From assembly GCA_035362835.1 (NCBI GenBank), contig DAOSDY010000001.1, positions 1 to 64,000 of the forward strand: a DNA stretch of 64,000 bases. The letters are read 5' to 3'. The DNA is from Melioribacteraceae bacterium (lineage in GTDB: Bacteria; Bacteroidota; Ignavibacteria; Ignavibacteriales; Melioribacteraceae). How positions within the stretch are numbered: the stretch's first letter is position 1; each line of letters opens with the position of its first letter. The notes below the pieces were generated by a model. That model saw only the letters and a list, made by a program, of their open reading frames with translations, ran no database searches and was not told the DNA's origin. The position numbers and the translations under genes were made by a program. Positions 33,422-43,255 of the stretch are shown piece after piece.

Positions 33422-34417
33422 TTACGGCAATTTTCTTAAATAGGTTCTTGAGAGTCCAAACTCTGCAAGCAGCAGAAGAAATCCGGCCAGCGCCCAACTA
33501 AAGTATAATTCTTTCGCATGCCTGTAGGAGGTTACTTCTACTCTTGTTTTTTCAAGCCTGTCGATCTCCTCATAAATCTCGACAAGCTTCCGGTTATTAG
33601 TAGCCCGGAAATATTTAGCGCCCGTAATATTCGAAATCTGTTTTAAGAGTGCTTCATCAATTTCAACGGGAACCATCTGGTAACGTTTGCCAAATGGTGT
33701 CTGAAACGGGTAAGGAGCTTCTCCAATAGTCCCGACGCCCACAGTATAGATTCTTATACCGAACTGCTGAGCAATTTGTGCCGAAGTGACCGGATCAATT
33801 TCGCCGGCGTTATTGACGCCGTCAGTCAGCAGAATCATTACCTTGCTCTTGGCTTTGCTGTCCTTAAGCCGGTTAACACCGTTAGCAATCGCATTCCCGA
33901 TTGCAGTGCCGTCCTGAATCATACCGCTGTAAATCTCTTTAAGCAGATTACTCAGGACCGAATAATCGATAGTTAACGGGCATTGAGTAAAACTTTCACC
34001 AGAGAAAATCACCAGGCCTATTTTATCTGTAGTCCTTCCCTTAATAAAATCGTCTATTACCTTTTTAGCAGCTTCGAGGCGGTTCGGTTTAAAATCCTCG
34101 GCCAGCATACTTCCGGAAATATCGAGAACCATTGCTATATCAATTCCCTCGGTATAAATATTCTCGCCGCTCGAAAACGTTTGAGGTCGGGCAAATGCAA
34201 CAATTAAAAGTGCCAGAGCAATAATTCTTAAAACAGCAGGCAGATGGACCAGTTTTTCTTTCAGGCTTTTCGGTACATCACCGAACATCTGCAGAGATGA
34301 AAAAGTAATATTCGGAGTGATGTTATCCTTTCTCTTCCAGTAGAGGTAGAAAAAGAACGGCAATAAAATCAGTAAATAGAGAATCCAAGGATATGCGAAA
34401 GTCACATCACCTAGCAT
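33422..34417 (-). CDS. batA: BatA-like VWA membrane protein
   Basis: A 331-residue inner-membrane protein with N-terminal helices (about 6-24 and 52-68), a VWA domain with MIDAS VLDISGSMLAEDFKPNRL and LLTDGVNNAGEIDP, and a C-terminal helix (about 305-325). I choose the ATG at 34417, which has a GAGGGG ribosome binding site, in place of a start 18 codons upstream. It overlaps the preceding gene by 11 bp and matches the first Bat protein of the operon. BatA and BatB share strong similarity, most clearly at the MIDAS. Confidence 0.9.
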   Translation of the reverse strand: MLGDVTFAYPWILYLLILLPFFFYLYWKRKDNITPNITFSSLQMFGDVPKSLKEKLVHLPAVLRIIALALLIVAFARPQTFSSGENIYTEGIDIAMVLDISGSMLAEDFKPNRLEAAKKVIDDFIKGRTTDKIGLVIFSGESFTQCPLTIDYSVLSNLLKEIYSGMIQDGTAIGNAIANGVNRLKDSKAKSKVMILLTDGVNNAGEIDPVTSAQIAQQFGIRIYTVGVGTIGEAPYPFQTPFGKRYQMVPVEIDEALLKQISNITGAKYFRATNNRKLVEIYEEIDRLEKTRVEVTSYRHAKELYFSWALAGFLLLLAEFGLSRTYLRKLP

Positions 34418-35360
34418 CTTGCCCCTCTTCATTTCCTTTTGGAGTAAATTCAGGAATTGTATCGTGGACAATGCCGAACGCCTGTTTCATCATTTCATCA
34501 TTTACACTCGGAATGGGCTGGAATTTAGCAAACTTGACGAGATCCGCATTGCTGAAGAAATTATTCGCAGATTCCACAACTTTCCGGCCTTCTTCCAGAT
34601 AACTGAGTACACCCAGAATTTCTGAAGAAGTCATTTCAAGAGCTCTGAAATCAAACCGTTCTTCAAAATAGGAACGGACAATCTCGGTTATTTCAGAATG
34701 ATATTCTTTAACAAATCCCTGCTGCCATAATTTTTTCTCTTCGAGCAAATGAAGTTTCTGCAGAGCAATTTCGTGCGGAGGTAGTTTAATCTCCGGTTCA
34801 GCAGCCACAACTCCATCTTTCTTCTTTCTGAATCGTTTATAGAGATAGAATCCTCCCACCAGCAATGCCGCGATTAAAATCACTATCGCAATAACGAGGA
34901 GCCAGTTCAAAGGAAGTTTTACAGGTTCCTTAACATCCTTAATATCCTCTTGTGTATTTACAGGAAGGGTATGAACAGTAAGGGAAACCGGATTTGTATA
35001 GAGCGCGTGCCTATTGCCGCTTTGATGTTTTGTATACTCGATCCTCACCGGAGGGATTTCCACTTTGCCGGAATCATATTTAGAAAATATAAATTTATGG
35101 TACTCAACAATATTTTCACCGACATTCTTTTTTTCCACCGGAAGGGCCCTGATGAAATCGAGTACTTTAATGCTATCTTTAATCGGAGGCAGATAGACGG
35201 CAAAATACTTATCGTGCCGTATTTCGAGTGTATAGGTTATATAATCGCCAACCATGTAATTGCTTGTATCGGTTGTTGCGCTTACACTCATTTCCTGGGC
35301 ATTAAGGGAGAGAAATGAGATGAAGAACCAGATATGAACAAAAAGGAATTTTCTTACCAT
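34407..35360 (-). CDS. Bat-operon membrane protein of unknown function (DUF4381-like)
   Basis: A 317-residue protein with a signal peptide (about 1-21, ending SLNAQ), an exported beta-rich domain (about 22-145), one transmembrane helix (about 154-178, NWLLVIAIVILIAALLVGG) and a cytoplasmic helical domain (about 200-305: EIVRSYFEERFDFRALEMTS). Position between the DUF58 gene and batA, and the cytoplasmic YFEERF-type helix, fit the DUF4381 proteins found in many MoxR/Bat clusters, but I am not certain of the family. It overlaps the DUF58 gene by 7 bp and batA by 11 bp. Confidence 0.78.
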   Translation of the reverse strand: MVRKFLFVHIWFFISFLSLNAQEMSVSATTDTSNYMVGDYITYTLEIRHDKYFAVYLPPIKDSIKVLDFIRALPVEKKNVGENIVEYHKFIFSKYDSGKVEIPPVRIEYTKHQSGNRHALYTNPVSLTVHTLPVNTQEDIKDVKEPVKLPLNWLLVIAIVILIAALLVGGFYLYKRFRKKKDGVVAAEPEIKLPPHEIALQKLHLLEEKKLWQQGFVKEYHSEITEIVRSYFEERFDFRALEMTSSEILGVLSYLEEGRKVVESANNFFSNADLVKFAKFQPIPSVNDEMMKQAFGIVHDTIPEFTPKGNEEGQDAR

Positions 35361-36229
35361 CTTTTTTCTCTCATCTTGAAGAAATCTACAAGCGGTTTTA
35401 TATATGAACCTCCCGATTGAATTTCGATTGAGTCGAGTCGGCTCGTAATGAAAAGCTGTTTTCTGTAATTGTTAAATCTCTTTTGTGTCTCCCTGAAGTT
35501 AATCTGAAAATCCCTGCTGTCTGTATCGACATAGCGGATACTGCCGGTTTCAGCGTCTCTGAACTTAATCAATCCCGAGCCGATGATTTCCTTTTCCCGG
35601 GGATCGGAGAGAACTATTCCGATTAGATCGTGCTTCTTGCCAACAATTCTTAAAATCTTTTCGTAACCGGTATCGAAGAAGTCCGATATCAGAAAGACAA
35701 TTGCTTTTTTCTTTATTGCATGGTTAAAATATTCGAGTGCGGATTTCAGATTTGTTTTGTTCCCCTGCGGTTCAAACGAAAGGACTTCTCTAATTATTCT
35801 GAGCGAGTGGCTCTTCCCTTTTTTCGGCGGTATGAATTTTTCTATCTGATCAGTGAAAAGAATAAGACCCACTTTATCGTTATTCTTAAGAGCGGAAAGA
35901 GTAAGAATTGCACTTATCTCTGCGGCTATCTGCTGTTTGGTCTTATCGATCGAGCCGAAAACAAGCGAGCCGCTCAAATCCACGAGGAGCATAACGGTAA
36001 GTTCGCGTTCCTCTTCAAAAATCTTAATAAACGGATGACCGAAGCGGGCACTCACATTCCAGTCGATACTGCGCACATCGTCGCCGATCTGGTATTCGCG
36101 AACTTCGGCGAATTCCATTCCCCGGCCCTTAAATACGGAGTGATACTCTCCGGAGAAAACATCGTTTACAATTCCGCGTGTCCGGATCTCAATCTGTTTT
36201 ACCTGCTTTAATAATTCTTTATTCAGCAT
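35354..36229 (-). CDS. DUF58 domain protein of the Bat operon
   Basis: A 291-residue soluble protein of the DUF58 family, which has a VWA-like fold and always accompanies MoxR ATPases. Visible signatures are GRGMEFAEVREYQIGDDVR (about 50-68) followed by SIDWNVSARFGHPFIKIFEEERE, then LLVDLSGSLVFG. It lies 40 bp after moxR and overlaps the next gene by 7 bp. Proposed roles are as an adaptor between MoxR and the membrane VWA proteins. Confidence 0.9.
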   Translation of the reverse strand: MLNKELLKQVKQIEIRTRGIVNDVFSGEYHSVFKGRGMEFAEVREYQIGDDVRSIDWNVSARFGHPFIKIFEEERELTVMLLVDLSGSLVFGSIDKTKQQIAAEISAILTLSALKNNDKVGLILFTDQIEKFIPPKKGKSHSLRIIREVLSFEPQGNKTNLKSALEYFNHAIKKKAIVFLISDFFDTGYEKILRIVGKKHDLIGIVLSDPREKEIIGSGLIKFRDAETGSIRYVDTDSRDFQINFRETQKRFNNYRKQLFITSRLDSIEIQSGGSYIKPLVDFFKMREKRW

Positions 36230-36269
36230 AACAATTATTTGGTAATCCGATTATTGTAAAAAAAAATGA

Positions 36270-37262
36270 TCAGGGTACTTCAATCCGGTTCAATATTTTA
36301 GAAATAATAGTTTCGGAAGTTATATCCTCCGCTTCGGCTTCATAAGTAACCGCGATACGGTGACGAAGCACATCCGAACAGATTGAACGGACATCTTCGG
36401 GAATTACATATCCCCTTCTGCGAATAAATGCCATAGCGCGGGCACCGAGCGCGAGGTTAATAGATGCGCGCGGTGAAGCACCGTAGCTTATCAGTTCTGT
36501 TAATTCATCCAGACCGTAATCTTTCGGATTACGGGTAGCAAAAACTATATCGAGTATATACTTCTCTATTTTTTCGTCAACATAAATTTCGCTTACAAGT
36601 TTTCTTGCCTTGAGGATATCCTGAGGGTCGATTACCGGTTTCGGGACAGGCAGTTCACCGGTTGAATTCATTCTCATAATCTTCTGTTCCTCCTCACGTG
36701 TCGGATAGGAGATTTTCACTTTGAGCATGAATCGATCCACCTGAGCTTCGGGGAGAGGATATGTACCTTCCTGTTCAATCGGATTCTGAGTAGCAAGCAC
36801 CAGGAAGGGTTCATCAAGTTTGAAAGTATTTTCGCCGATAGTAACCTGGCGTTCCTGCATTGCTTCGAGGAGAGCACTCTGAACTTTAGCAGGGGCACGG
36901 TTTATTTCATCGGCCAGAATAAAATTCGCGAAGATCGGCCCCTTCTTAATCGTAAAATTACTCTCCTTCTGATTATAGATCAGAGTACCGATCAGGTCGG
37001 CAGGCAGAAGGTCCGGAGTAAACTGGATTCTCTGGAATTTTGCTTTCATTGAAGCAGAAAGAGATTTTATAGCAAGAGTCTTAGCAAGACCGGGTACACC
37101 TTCGAGAAGTACATGACCATTTCCGAGGAGACCGATTACAAGTCTTTCTAGCATCTGCTTCTGACCTATAATCACTCTTCCAACTTCATTTAGGAGTGTA
37201 TCAATGAATTCACTTTCACGACGAATTCTTTCATTGAGCGCTGTGATATCCAATTTGTTCAC
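36270..37262 (-). CDS. MoxR-family AAA+ ATPase
   Basis: A 330-residue AAA+ ATPase that heads the Bat operon. Walker A is GVPGLAKTLA (about 55-64), the Walker B-like FILADEINRAPAKVQSALLEAMQE follows, and LATQNPIEQEGTYPLPEAQVDRF is the sensor-1 region that is diagnostic for MoxR. MoxR proteins act as chaperones for metal- or VWA-containing partners. The start is GTG at 37262; no good ribosome binding site is visible. The 163 bp upstream (to the rlmI end) hold no gene, and the operon promoter probably lies there. Confidence 0.93.
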   Translation of the reverse strand: MNKLDITALNERIRRESEFIDTLLNEVGRVIIGQKQMLERLVIGLLGNGHVLLEGVPGLAKTLAIKSLSASMKAKFQRIQFTPDLLPADLIGTLIYNQKESNFTIKKGPIFANFILADEINRAPAKVQSALLEAMQERQVTIGENTFKLDEPFLVLATQNPIEQEGTYPLPEAQVDRFMLKVKISYPTREEEQKIMRMNSTGELPVPKPVIDPQDILKARKLVSEIYVDEKIEKYILDIVFATRNPKDYGLDELTELISYGASPRASINLALGARAMAFIRRRGYVIPEDVRSICSDVLRHRIAVTYEAEAEDITSETIISKILNRIEVP

Positions 37263-37425
37263 CTATATATTTTGAAAACTGTTTGTTTTAACAAGAGAGG
37301 AAATAAAAAGTTTCTCTAAGTCAGTTAAAAAGTGTTAAAAAATACTGATTTCGAGCCGTAAATATAAGAATTTTATTCAGACCCGGACTATATAAATAAT
37401 ATATGAAGCTGGGCCTGACAAATTA

Positions 37426-38604
37426 TTACAGGACGCTGAGAGCCGAAAATTTAAGGTAAGAAGTTTCCTCCATCGCCGGATTTTTCGGGTGATCCTTGGA
37501 AGCATTATTATAATAGAATTGCTGAACCTCTCTTCCCGATTTTACTGAGGCTGAATTTAATATTTCGAGGAATTGAGAATCTTTAAGGTGATATGAACAT
37601 GAAGAAGTAAAAAGAAAACCGCCGGGAGTTACAATCTGCATTGCAAGCCGGTTCAGTTTTTCATAACCTTTAATAGCCTTGGGAAGGCTTTTTTTATTCT
37701 TCGCGAAAGCCGGGGGATCAATAATCACGGCATCGAATTTCAGATTCTGCGAAATACACTTTTCCAAATAATCAAAAACATCAGAATCAATAAATTGACT
37801 TTCCGAATTGAATCCGTTAAGCACGAAATTTCCGGAAGCGTTCTTCAGCTCCTGCGAGGAAGAATCGACAAAGGTGACAGAGCCGGCTCCGTTCAACGCC
37901 GCATGGAGACCGAATCCGCCCGAATTGCAGAAGCAATCGAGTACGGATTTGTCTTTGCAGAAACGTCCAACAAATTCCCTGTTGTCACACTGATCGAAAT
38001 AGAAGCCGGTCTTTTGCGAGGAATTGAAATCAATTTTATACTTTACGAATCCATCATCAATAATTTCATCCGTCCTGCTGCCGGAATATACTTTATCCTC
38101 TTCAGGCAAACATTCAAGTTTTCTGAAATACTCTTCGTTCCTGGAAAAGATATTTACTGCATCATATTTTTCTTTTAATATCCTGATTATCAGTTCGGTC
38201 CTTTTTTCCATTCCCGAAGAATAGATCTGGAGAACAAATGAATTATTGTACTTATCGATAATAAGGCCGGGCAGATAATCACTTTCGCTGAAAACCATTC
38301 TGAAGGAATTTCGTTCCGGATATATCCTCCTCCTCAGTTCAAAAGCTGCTGAAAGTTTCTCTTCAAAGAGACTGTTAAGATCGAATTCAACTTTATTTGT
38401 CAGAATTCTTGCGGTAATAAGTGAATTTGTATTATAAAAGCCCGATGCAATATAATTTCCTTTATGATCGGATATTGAGATCAGGTCGCCGTTTTCAATT
38501 GTGGAACCGTCATTTTCAATTCTTTCTACTTCATTGCTGAAAACCCAGAGATGCCCGTGTTTTATACGGATTTCTTCTTTCTTTTTAAGTATTAAACGGT
38601 TCAA
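37426..38604 (-). CDS. RlmI-like 23S rRNA cytosine-5 methyltransferase
   Basis: A 392-residue SAM-dependent RNA methyltransferase with an N-terminal PUA domain (about 5-75: KKKEEIRIKHGHLWVFSNE) and a C-terminal Rossmann domain with SSQKTGFYFDQCDNREF, VLDCFCNSGGFGLHAA (motif I) and AVIIDPPAFAK (motif IV, DPPAF). E. coli RlmI makes m5C1962 in 23S rRNA. The start is a TTG at 38604 with GAGG just upstream and a fully conserved N-terminus. It diverges from the lipoprotein gene at 38704 with about 100 bp between them. Confidence 0.9.
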   Translation of the reverse strand: MNRLILKKKEEIRIKHGHLWVFSNEVERIENDGSTIENGDLISISDHKGNYIASGFYNTNSLITARILTNKVEFDLNSLFEEKLSAAFELRRRIYPERNSFRMVFSESDYLPGLIIDKYNNSFVLQIYSSGMEKRTELIIRILKEKYDAVNIFSRNEEYFRKLECLPEEDKVYSGSRTDEIIDDGFVKYKIDFNSSQKTGFYFDQCDNREFVGRFCKDKSVLDCFCNSGGFGLHAALNGAGSVTFVDSSSQELKNASGNFVLNGFNSESQFIDSDVFDYLEKCISQNLKFDAVIIDPPAFAKNKKSLPKAIKGYEKLNRLAMQIVTPGGFLFTSSCSYHLKDSQFLEILNSASVKSGREVQQFYYNNASKDHPKNPAMEETSYLKFSALSVL

Positions 38605-38703
38605 TTCTGCCTCAAATAGTTGTGCAAATATAAGTCTCCTATAGTTCAGAAAGGACTTTTAATTATATTTGGGATGCAAATTTTAACAAACAAGGAAAAA
38701 TTC

Positions 38704-39399
38704 ATGAGATTCAGATACGTGTTTATTCTGATGGCTGCACTAATAATTACGGCCTGTTCAAAAAATGAGGAGAATGAGAGCATAGAGAATAAATCGAATG
38801 CACAACAGCATAAAGTTACTGTTCAGGAAGTTATTCAGGTTACAGATTACACCTACCTTCGTGTAACCGAAGACGGAAAAGAATACTGGATGGCAGCACC
38901 TAAAGCCGAATTCAAGGAAGGCGAAGTGGTTCTCTACAACAAGGCGATGGAGATGAAAAACTTTACAAGCAAAGAGCTCGACAAAACGTTCGACTCGATA
39001 TTATTTATCGATGCCGCGAGTGTAAAACTTGGTGAGGGAATAATGAATCAGCCGCAGAAACCTGTTCTTGCAAAGGAGGAAGTTAAAGTTGAACCGGTGA
39101 TAGGCGGGATTACAATAGAACAGATTTTCTCCAAGCCTGAATCATATTCAAACAAGATTGTAAAAGTAAAAGGGAAAGTTGTTAAAGTTAATACCGGAAT
39201 TATGAAGAGGAACTGGGTCCATTTGCAGGACGGAACGAAATATAAAGATGATTTCGATCTTACAATTACAACAAATGAGAATGTAAAAGTTGGAGACGTA
39301 GTAATTTTTGAAGGCAAGATTGTTCTGAACAAAGATTTCGGATACGGTTATTCCTACAAAGTTCTAATGGAAGATGCCAAAGCGGCTACTAACCTATAA
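38704..39399 (+). CDS. Lipoprotein with OB-fold-like domain
   Basis: A 231-residue exported lipoprotein (lipobox ITAC, Cys18). After a charged linker comes a beta-rich domain (about 35-115, with YTYLRVTEDGKEYWMAAPKAE), and then a second domain (about 140-225) with KIVKVKGKVVKVNTGIMKRNWVHLQDGT and GDVVIFEGKIVLNKDFG, which is the bacterial OB-fold pattern seen in YdeI/NirD-type and nucleotide- or metal-binding lipoproteins. I choose the ATG at 38704, with AAGGA upstream, because 28 extra residues from 38620 have no signal-peptide character. Function is unknown. A strong bidirectional terminator follows. Confidence 0.82.
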   Translation: MRFRYVFILMAALIITACSKNEENESIENKSNAQQHKVTVQEVIQVTDYTYLRVTEDGKEYWMAAPKAEFKEGEVVLYNKAMEMKNFTSKELDKTFDSILFIDAASVKLGEGIMNQPQKPVLAKEEVKVEPVIGGITIEQIFSKPESYSNKIVKVKGKVVKVNTGIMKRNWVHLQDGTKYKDDFDLTITTNENVKVGDVVIFEGKIVLNKDFGYGYSYKVLMEDAKAATNL

Positions 39400-39407
39400 A
39401 ATAAATT

Positions 39408-39437
39408 AAAAAAAGCCGGGTAAGCCCGGCTTTTTTT
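39408..39437. terminator. Bidirectional intrinsic terminator
   Basis: GCCGGG (39415-39420) pairs with CCCGGC (39425-39430) around a 4-nt loop, flanked by a run of A on the left and a run of T on the right, so it works in both directions. It ends the lipoprotein gene (plus) and sthA (minus), whose stop codon touches it. Confidence 0.9.
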
Positions 39438-40821
39438 ATCTCAATCCTTTCTTAATAAGCTCAACCCTGTTGATTCCGTTAAGCGCGGCAACACGGTAAG
39501 CTTCTGCCATTGTAGGATAATTAAAAGTTGTATTCACAAAATAGATCAGACTATTACCTTCACCCTTCTGGGACATAATCGCCTGCCCGATATGAATAAT
39601 TTCCGATGCGCCGTAACCGAAACAATGAATACCGAGAATCTCGAGAGTATCGCGGTGAAACAGTATCTTTAACATTCCAACAGTTCTTCCGGTTATTTGT
39701 GCCCTTGCAAGATGTCTGAAAAATGAATGACCTACTTCGTAAGGAATCTTTTTCTCCGTCAGTTCCCTTTCATTCAATCCAACCGAACTGATTTCGGGAA
39801 GAGTATATATACCAGTTGGAATATCTTCTATCTTCAGAGTTGCTTGTTCGTTGTAGAGAAGGTTGCGTGCGGCAAATCTTCCCTGATCGTACGCGGCGCT
39901 TGCAAGCGAAGGATATCCGATAACGTCGCCAACAGCGTAAATGTGGGGAACTACTGTCTGGTAATACTGATTAACAGGTATGGAGCCTCTTCCGTCCGGA
40001 ATAATTCCCATTTCCTCCAGTCCCATATTCTGCGAGTTTCCTGTTCTTCCCTGCGCCCAGAGGAGGTATTCGCTTCTGATCTGTTTATTCGATTTAAGGT
40101 AGATTGTAACGCCTTTATCGTCAGGAACAACTTTTTCATATTCCTCGTTATGCCTAATCAATACACCATTCTCACGCAAGTGATAAGCGAGCGCATCTAT
40201 TATCTCATCGTCTAAAAATGAAAGGAGCTGATGACGTGTGTTAATCAGATTTACTTTTATACTCAGGCCGCGGAAAATGGAAGCGTATTCGCAACCTATC
40301 ACTCCGGCACCGTATATAGTCAAAGTTTTAGGATTATCCTGTATTTTAAGAAGTTTATCGCTGTCGATAATACGCGGATGAGTGAAGTCGACATCCGGCG
40401 GATGATAAGGCCGTGAACCCGTAGCAATAACAAAGGCATCCGACTGATAAACTTTTTTTAAGCCGGTATGTTCTGTAACTTCTATTTTATGCAGGTCGAT
40501 AAACCGGGCTCTTCCGATAAGGAGATTAACAGAATTTCTCCTGTAAAAACTCTCCCTCAATTCAACCTGGTTCTTAATTATCGATTCAGTCTGACGAAGA
40601 AGTGTCTGGTAATCCGAACCGGCGAGTCTTCCGCCATCCATGAGTATCTGACTTGCATGCCGGAGGGCTTTACTTGGAATAGTACCTTTATGTGTATTAG
40701 CACCGCCGACGAGTGAGAAATCGTCGCATACAGCAACTTTTTTTCCGTGTTTAGCGCAAGCCATGGCAGCACCTTCTCCGCCGGGTCCGCTGCCTATTAT
40801 AATTGTGTCATATTTTTCCAT
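39436..40821 (-). CDS. sthA: Soluble pyridine nucleotide transhydrogenase
   Basis: Transfers hydride between NADPH and NAD+. The 461-residue flavoprotein has the FAD site IIGSGPGGEGAAMACAKHG and VGGANTHKGTIPSKALR: like other SthA it lacks the CxxxxC redox disulfide of lipoamide dehydrogenase-type enzymes. TIYGAGVIGCEYASIF is the NAD(P)-binding site, and HCFGYGASEIIHIGQAI is near the dimer interface. The length matches the family (464-468). It is divergent from ettA with 205 bp between them; I see no gene in that gap. Confidence 0.94.
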   Translation of the reverse strand: MEKYDTIIIGSGPGGEGAAMACAKHGKKVAVCDDFSLVGGANTHKGTIPSKALRHASQILMDGGRLAGSDYQTLLRQTESIIKNQVELRESFYRRNSVNLLIGRARFIDLHKIEVTEHTGLKKVYQSDAFVIATGSRPYHPPDVDFTHPRIIDSDKLLKIQDNPKTLTIYGAGVIGCEYASIFRGLSIKVNLINTRHQLLSFLDDEIIDALAYHLRENGVLIRHNEEYEKVVPDDKGVTIYLKSNKQIRSEYLLWAQGRTGNSQNMGLEEMGIIPDGRGSIPVNQYYQTVVPHIYAVGDVIGYPSLASAAYDQGRFAARNLLYNEQATLKIEDIPTGIYTLPEISSVGLNERELTEKKIPYEVGHSFFRHLARAQITGRTVGMLKILFHRDTLEILGIHCFGYGASEIIHIGQAIMSQKGEGNSLIYFVNTTFNYPTMAEAYRVAALNGINRVELIKKGLR

Positions 40822-41026
40822 CGGGGGATTTCATTCCTGTTTTATGTGACAAAATTAAGTGAACAATTTTGTAAACGCAAAGTGAAGTAATTATCAGTAG
40901 AAAATAATATCGAACTGACCATCTGACAACCGCCCATCATTTCAACAAAGAGGAATCGATCCTATTTTTTATCTATCGGATTTGTAGTATGTTTGCATCA
41001 CTTCACAAAAATTTAATCAGGAAAAA

Positions 41027-42709
41027 ATGTCGACTGAACCGAACAAAATAATTTATTCGATGATCGGTGTAAGCAAGTATTATAATAACAAACCGGTCAT
41101 AAAAGATATTTACCTTTCATATTTCTACGGAGCTAAAATCGGTGTATTAGGATTGAACGGATCCGGAAAAAGCACACTTCTAAAAATCCTTTCAGGTGTT
41201 GATAAAGATTTTAACGGAGAGACTGCCGTTTCACCCGGATTTACAATTGGACTGCTGGAACAGGAGCCGCTCCTCGATAATTCTAAAACAGTTAAGGAAG
41301 TGGTACAGGAAGGTGTTCAGGAAATTGTAGACGTTCTGAAAGAGTATGATGAAATAAATGCGAAGTTCGCAGAGCCGATGACGGACGATGAGATGAACGA
41401 TCTGCTCGAGCGTCAGGGCAGGGTGCAGGAAAAGCTAGACCATCTTGATGCATGGGACCTCGATTCCAAACTGGATATGGCGATGGATGTTCTGGGATGC
41501 CCTCCTCCCGATACTCCCGTAGAGGTTCTTTCGGGCGGAGAACGGAGACGTGTTGCTCTATGCCGGCTGCTTCTTAAAAAGCCTGACATTCTGCTTCTTG
41601 ATGAACCGACAAACCACCTGGACGCTGAGACCGTATTATGGCTTGAAGCGGAGTTGAACAGGTATGAAGGTACAATTATAGCAGTAACACACGACAGATA
41701 TTTTCTTGATAACGTTGCCGGATGGATACTTGAACTTGATAGAGGTGAAGGCATTCCGTGGAAAGGAAATTATTCATCCTGGCTCGACCAGAAGAAAAAC
41801 CGTCTTCTGCTGGAAGAGAAAAAAGAAACGGACAGACAAAAAACACTGCAGAGAGAACTTGAATGGATCAGGATGGCACCGAGGGCACGACATGCAAAAT
41901 CGAAAGCAAGAATCGCATCATACGAGGAGATGCTGAACGAGGAGACCGAAAAAAGGCAGAAGGAATTGGAATTGTATATTCCTCCCGGTCCAAGACTCGG
42001 AAACATTGTAATTGAGGCGGAGAATGTATCCAAATCATACGGAGAAAAACTTTTATTCGAGAATCTTAGTTTCAAACTTCCTCCCGGCGGTATAGTCGGG
42101 GTAATCGGTCCGAACGGTGCCGGTAAAACAACTTTATTCAGAATGATTGTAGGACAGGAAAAGCCCGACAGCGGAACATTCAGGATCGGGGAGACTGTTA
42201 AGCTCGCTTATGTGGATCAGAGCCGCGAGATACTGGACCCGGGAAAGAGTGTCTGGCAGATGATTTCAGGAGGAGATGAACTTCTACGACTCGGCAACAG
42301 AGAAATTAATTCGCGTGCATATGTAGGTCAGTTTAATTTTACAGGCGCTGATCAGCAGAAGAAGGTTGGAATGCTATCGGGCGGTGAAAGGAATCGTGTT
42401 CAGCTTGCCCTCGCTCTCAAAGAACATGCAAATGTAATACTGCTGGATGAGCCTACAAACGATCTCGATGTAAATACAATGAGAGCTCTGGAAGAAGGAC
42501 TCTTGAACTTTGCAGGCTGTGCAGTTGTAATTAGCCACGACCGCTGGTTCCTCGACCGTATCTGCACTCATATTCTTGCTTTCGAAGGAGACAGTAAGGT
42601 GGTCTGGTTTGAAGGTAATTTTTCCGATTACCAGGAGAACAGAAGAGAACGGCTTGGTAAAGATGCCGATGTTCCGCATAGGGTTAAGTACAAGAAATTG
42701 ACACGGTAG
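41027..42709 (+). CDS. ettA: Energy-dependent translational throttle protein EttA
   Basis: An ABC-F ATPase that binds the ribosomal E site and gates the first elongation steps under low energy. The 560-residue protein has two ABC domains, each with Walker A (GLNGSGKST and GPNGAGKTT), signature (LSGGERRRVAL, LSGGERNRVQL) and Walker B (ILLLDEPTNHLD, VILLDEPTNDLD). The SYYNKP-type start, the arm region and the linker (about 245-320, rich in Lys/Glu/Arg) are as in EttA (555 in E. coli). No signal or membrane segment. It is a single gene converging with the DUF302 gene. Confidence 0.94.
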   Translation: MSTEPNKIIYSMIGVSKYYNNKPVIKDIYLSYFYGAKIGVLGLNGSGKSTLLKILSGVDKDFNGETAVSPGFTIGLLEQEPLLDNSKTVKEVVQEGVQEIVDVLKEYDEINAKFAEPMTDDEMNDLLERQGRVQEKLDHLDAWDLDSKLDMAMDVLGCPPPDTPVEVLSGGERRRVALCRLLLKKPDILLLDEPTNHLDAETVLWLEAELNRYEGTIIAVTHDRYFLDNVAGWILELDRGEGIPWKGNYSSWLDQKKNRLLLEEKKETDRQKTLQRELEWIRMAPRARHAKSKARIASYEEMLNEETEKRQKELELYIPPGPRLGNIVIEAENVSKSYGEKLLFENLSFKLPPGGIVGVIGPNGAGKTTLFRMIVGQEKPDSGTFRIGETVKLAYVDQSREILDPGKSVWQMISGGDELLRLGNREINSRAYVGQFNFTGADQQKKVGMLSGGERNRVQLALALKEHANVILLDEPTNDLDVNTMRALEEGLLNFAGCAVVISHDRWFLDRICTHILAFEGDSKVVWFEGNFSDYQENRRERLGKDADVPHRVKYKKLTR

Positions 42710-42807
42710 GTTGGAGAATTTTCCACAAGTAATAGTAAAAAAATTTCGTTATAATATTTCTGCCAGTGTCATAACGCTGTTAAAAAAATATCTTTTGCAA
42801 CAGCTAT

Positions 42808-43191
42808 TTAAATACTTTGCAAAACCTTTTCCAATTTAGCCGAAACTTCCGACGCAATTTCTTCAAGTGCCGGATTCCCCACACTCTTCATTGATTCCAT
42901 CGGATTAACAAAACTTACCTGCACTTTATTTTCTTTTTCCTGGACAACTACATTACAGGGGAGCAGAACACCGAGAGTATCTTCGGCCTGAAGCGCTCTG
43001 TGAGCAAAAGGCGGATTACATGCGCCAAGAATTCTGTATTTACGGAAATCGACATCAAGTTTCTTCTTTAATGTCTCCTTAACATCTATTTCAGTAAGCA
43101 CACCGAATCCTTCCTTTTTCAATTCCTCGGTTATTTTTGCAATTGTTTCATCAAATGAATAATCAACGGTTTTTGAATTGTGATAGCCCAT
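42808..43191 (-). CDS. DUF302 domain protein
   Basis: A 127-residue soluble protein that is one DUF302 domain from end to end: DYSFDETIAKITEELKKEGFGVLTEIDVK (starting near residue 10), YRILGACNPPFAHRALQAE and VVVQEKENKVQVSFVNP. The domain is a small alpha-beta fold of unknown function that is found alone or fused to transport and redox proteins, sometimes linked to metal or thiol stress. It lies between the convergent ettA gene and the transporter gene on its own strand (64 bp apart). No N-terminal signal is visible, so it is probably cytoplasmic. Confidence 0.88.
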   Translation of the reverse strand: MGYHNSKTVDYSFDETIAKITEELKKEGFGVLTEIDVKETLKKKLDVDFRKYRILGACNPPFAHRALQAEDTLGVLLPCNVVVQEKENKVQVSFVNPMESMKSVGNPALEEIASEVSAKLEKVLQSI

Positions 43192-43255
43192 TACTCCCTC
43201 TTTTTTTTATCGGTTAGATGCAAAACATTTCAATGGGATTCTGAATTCCCTGATA

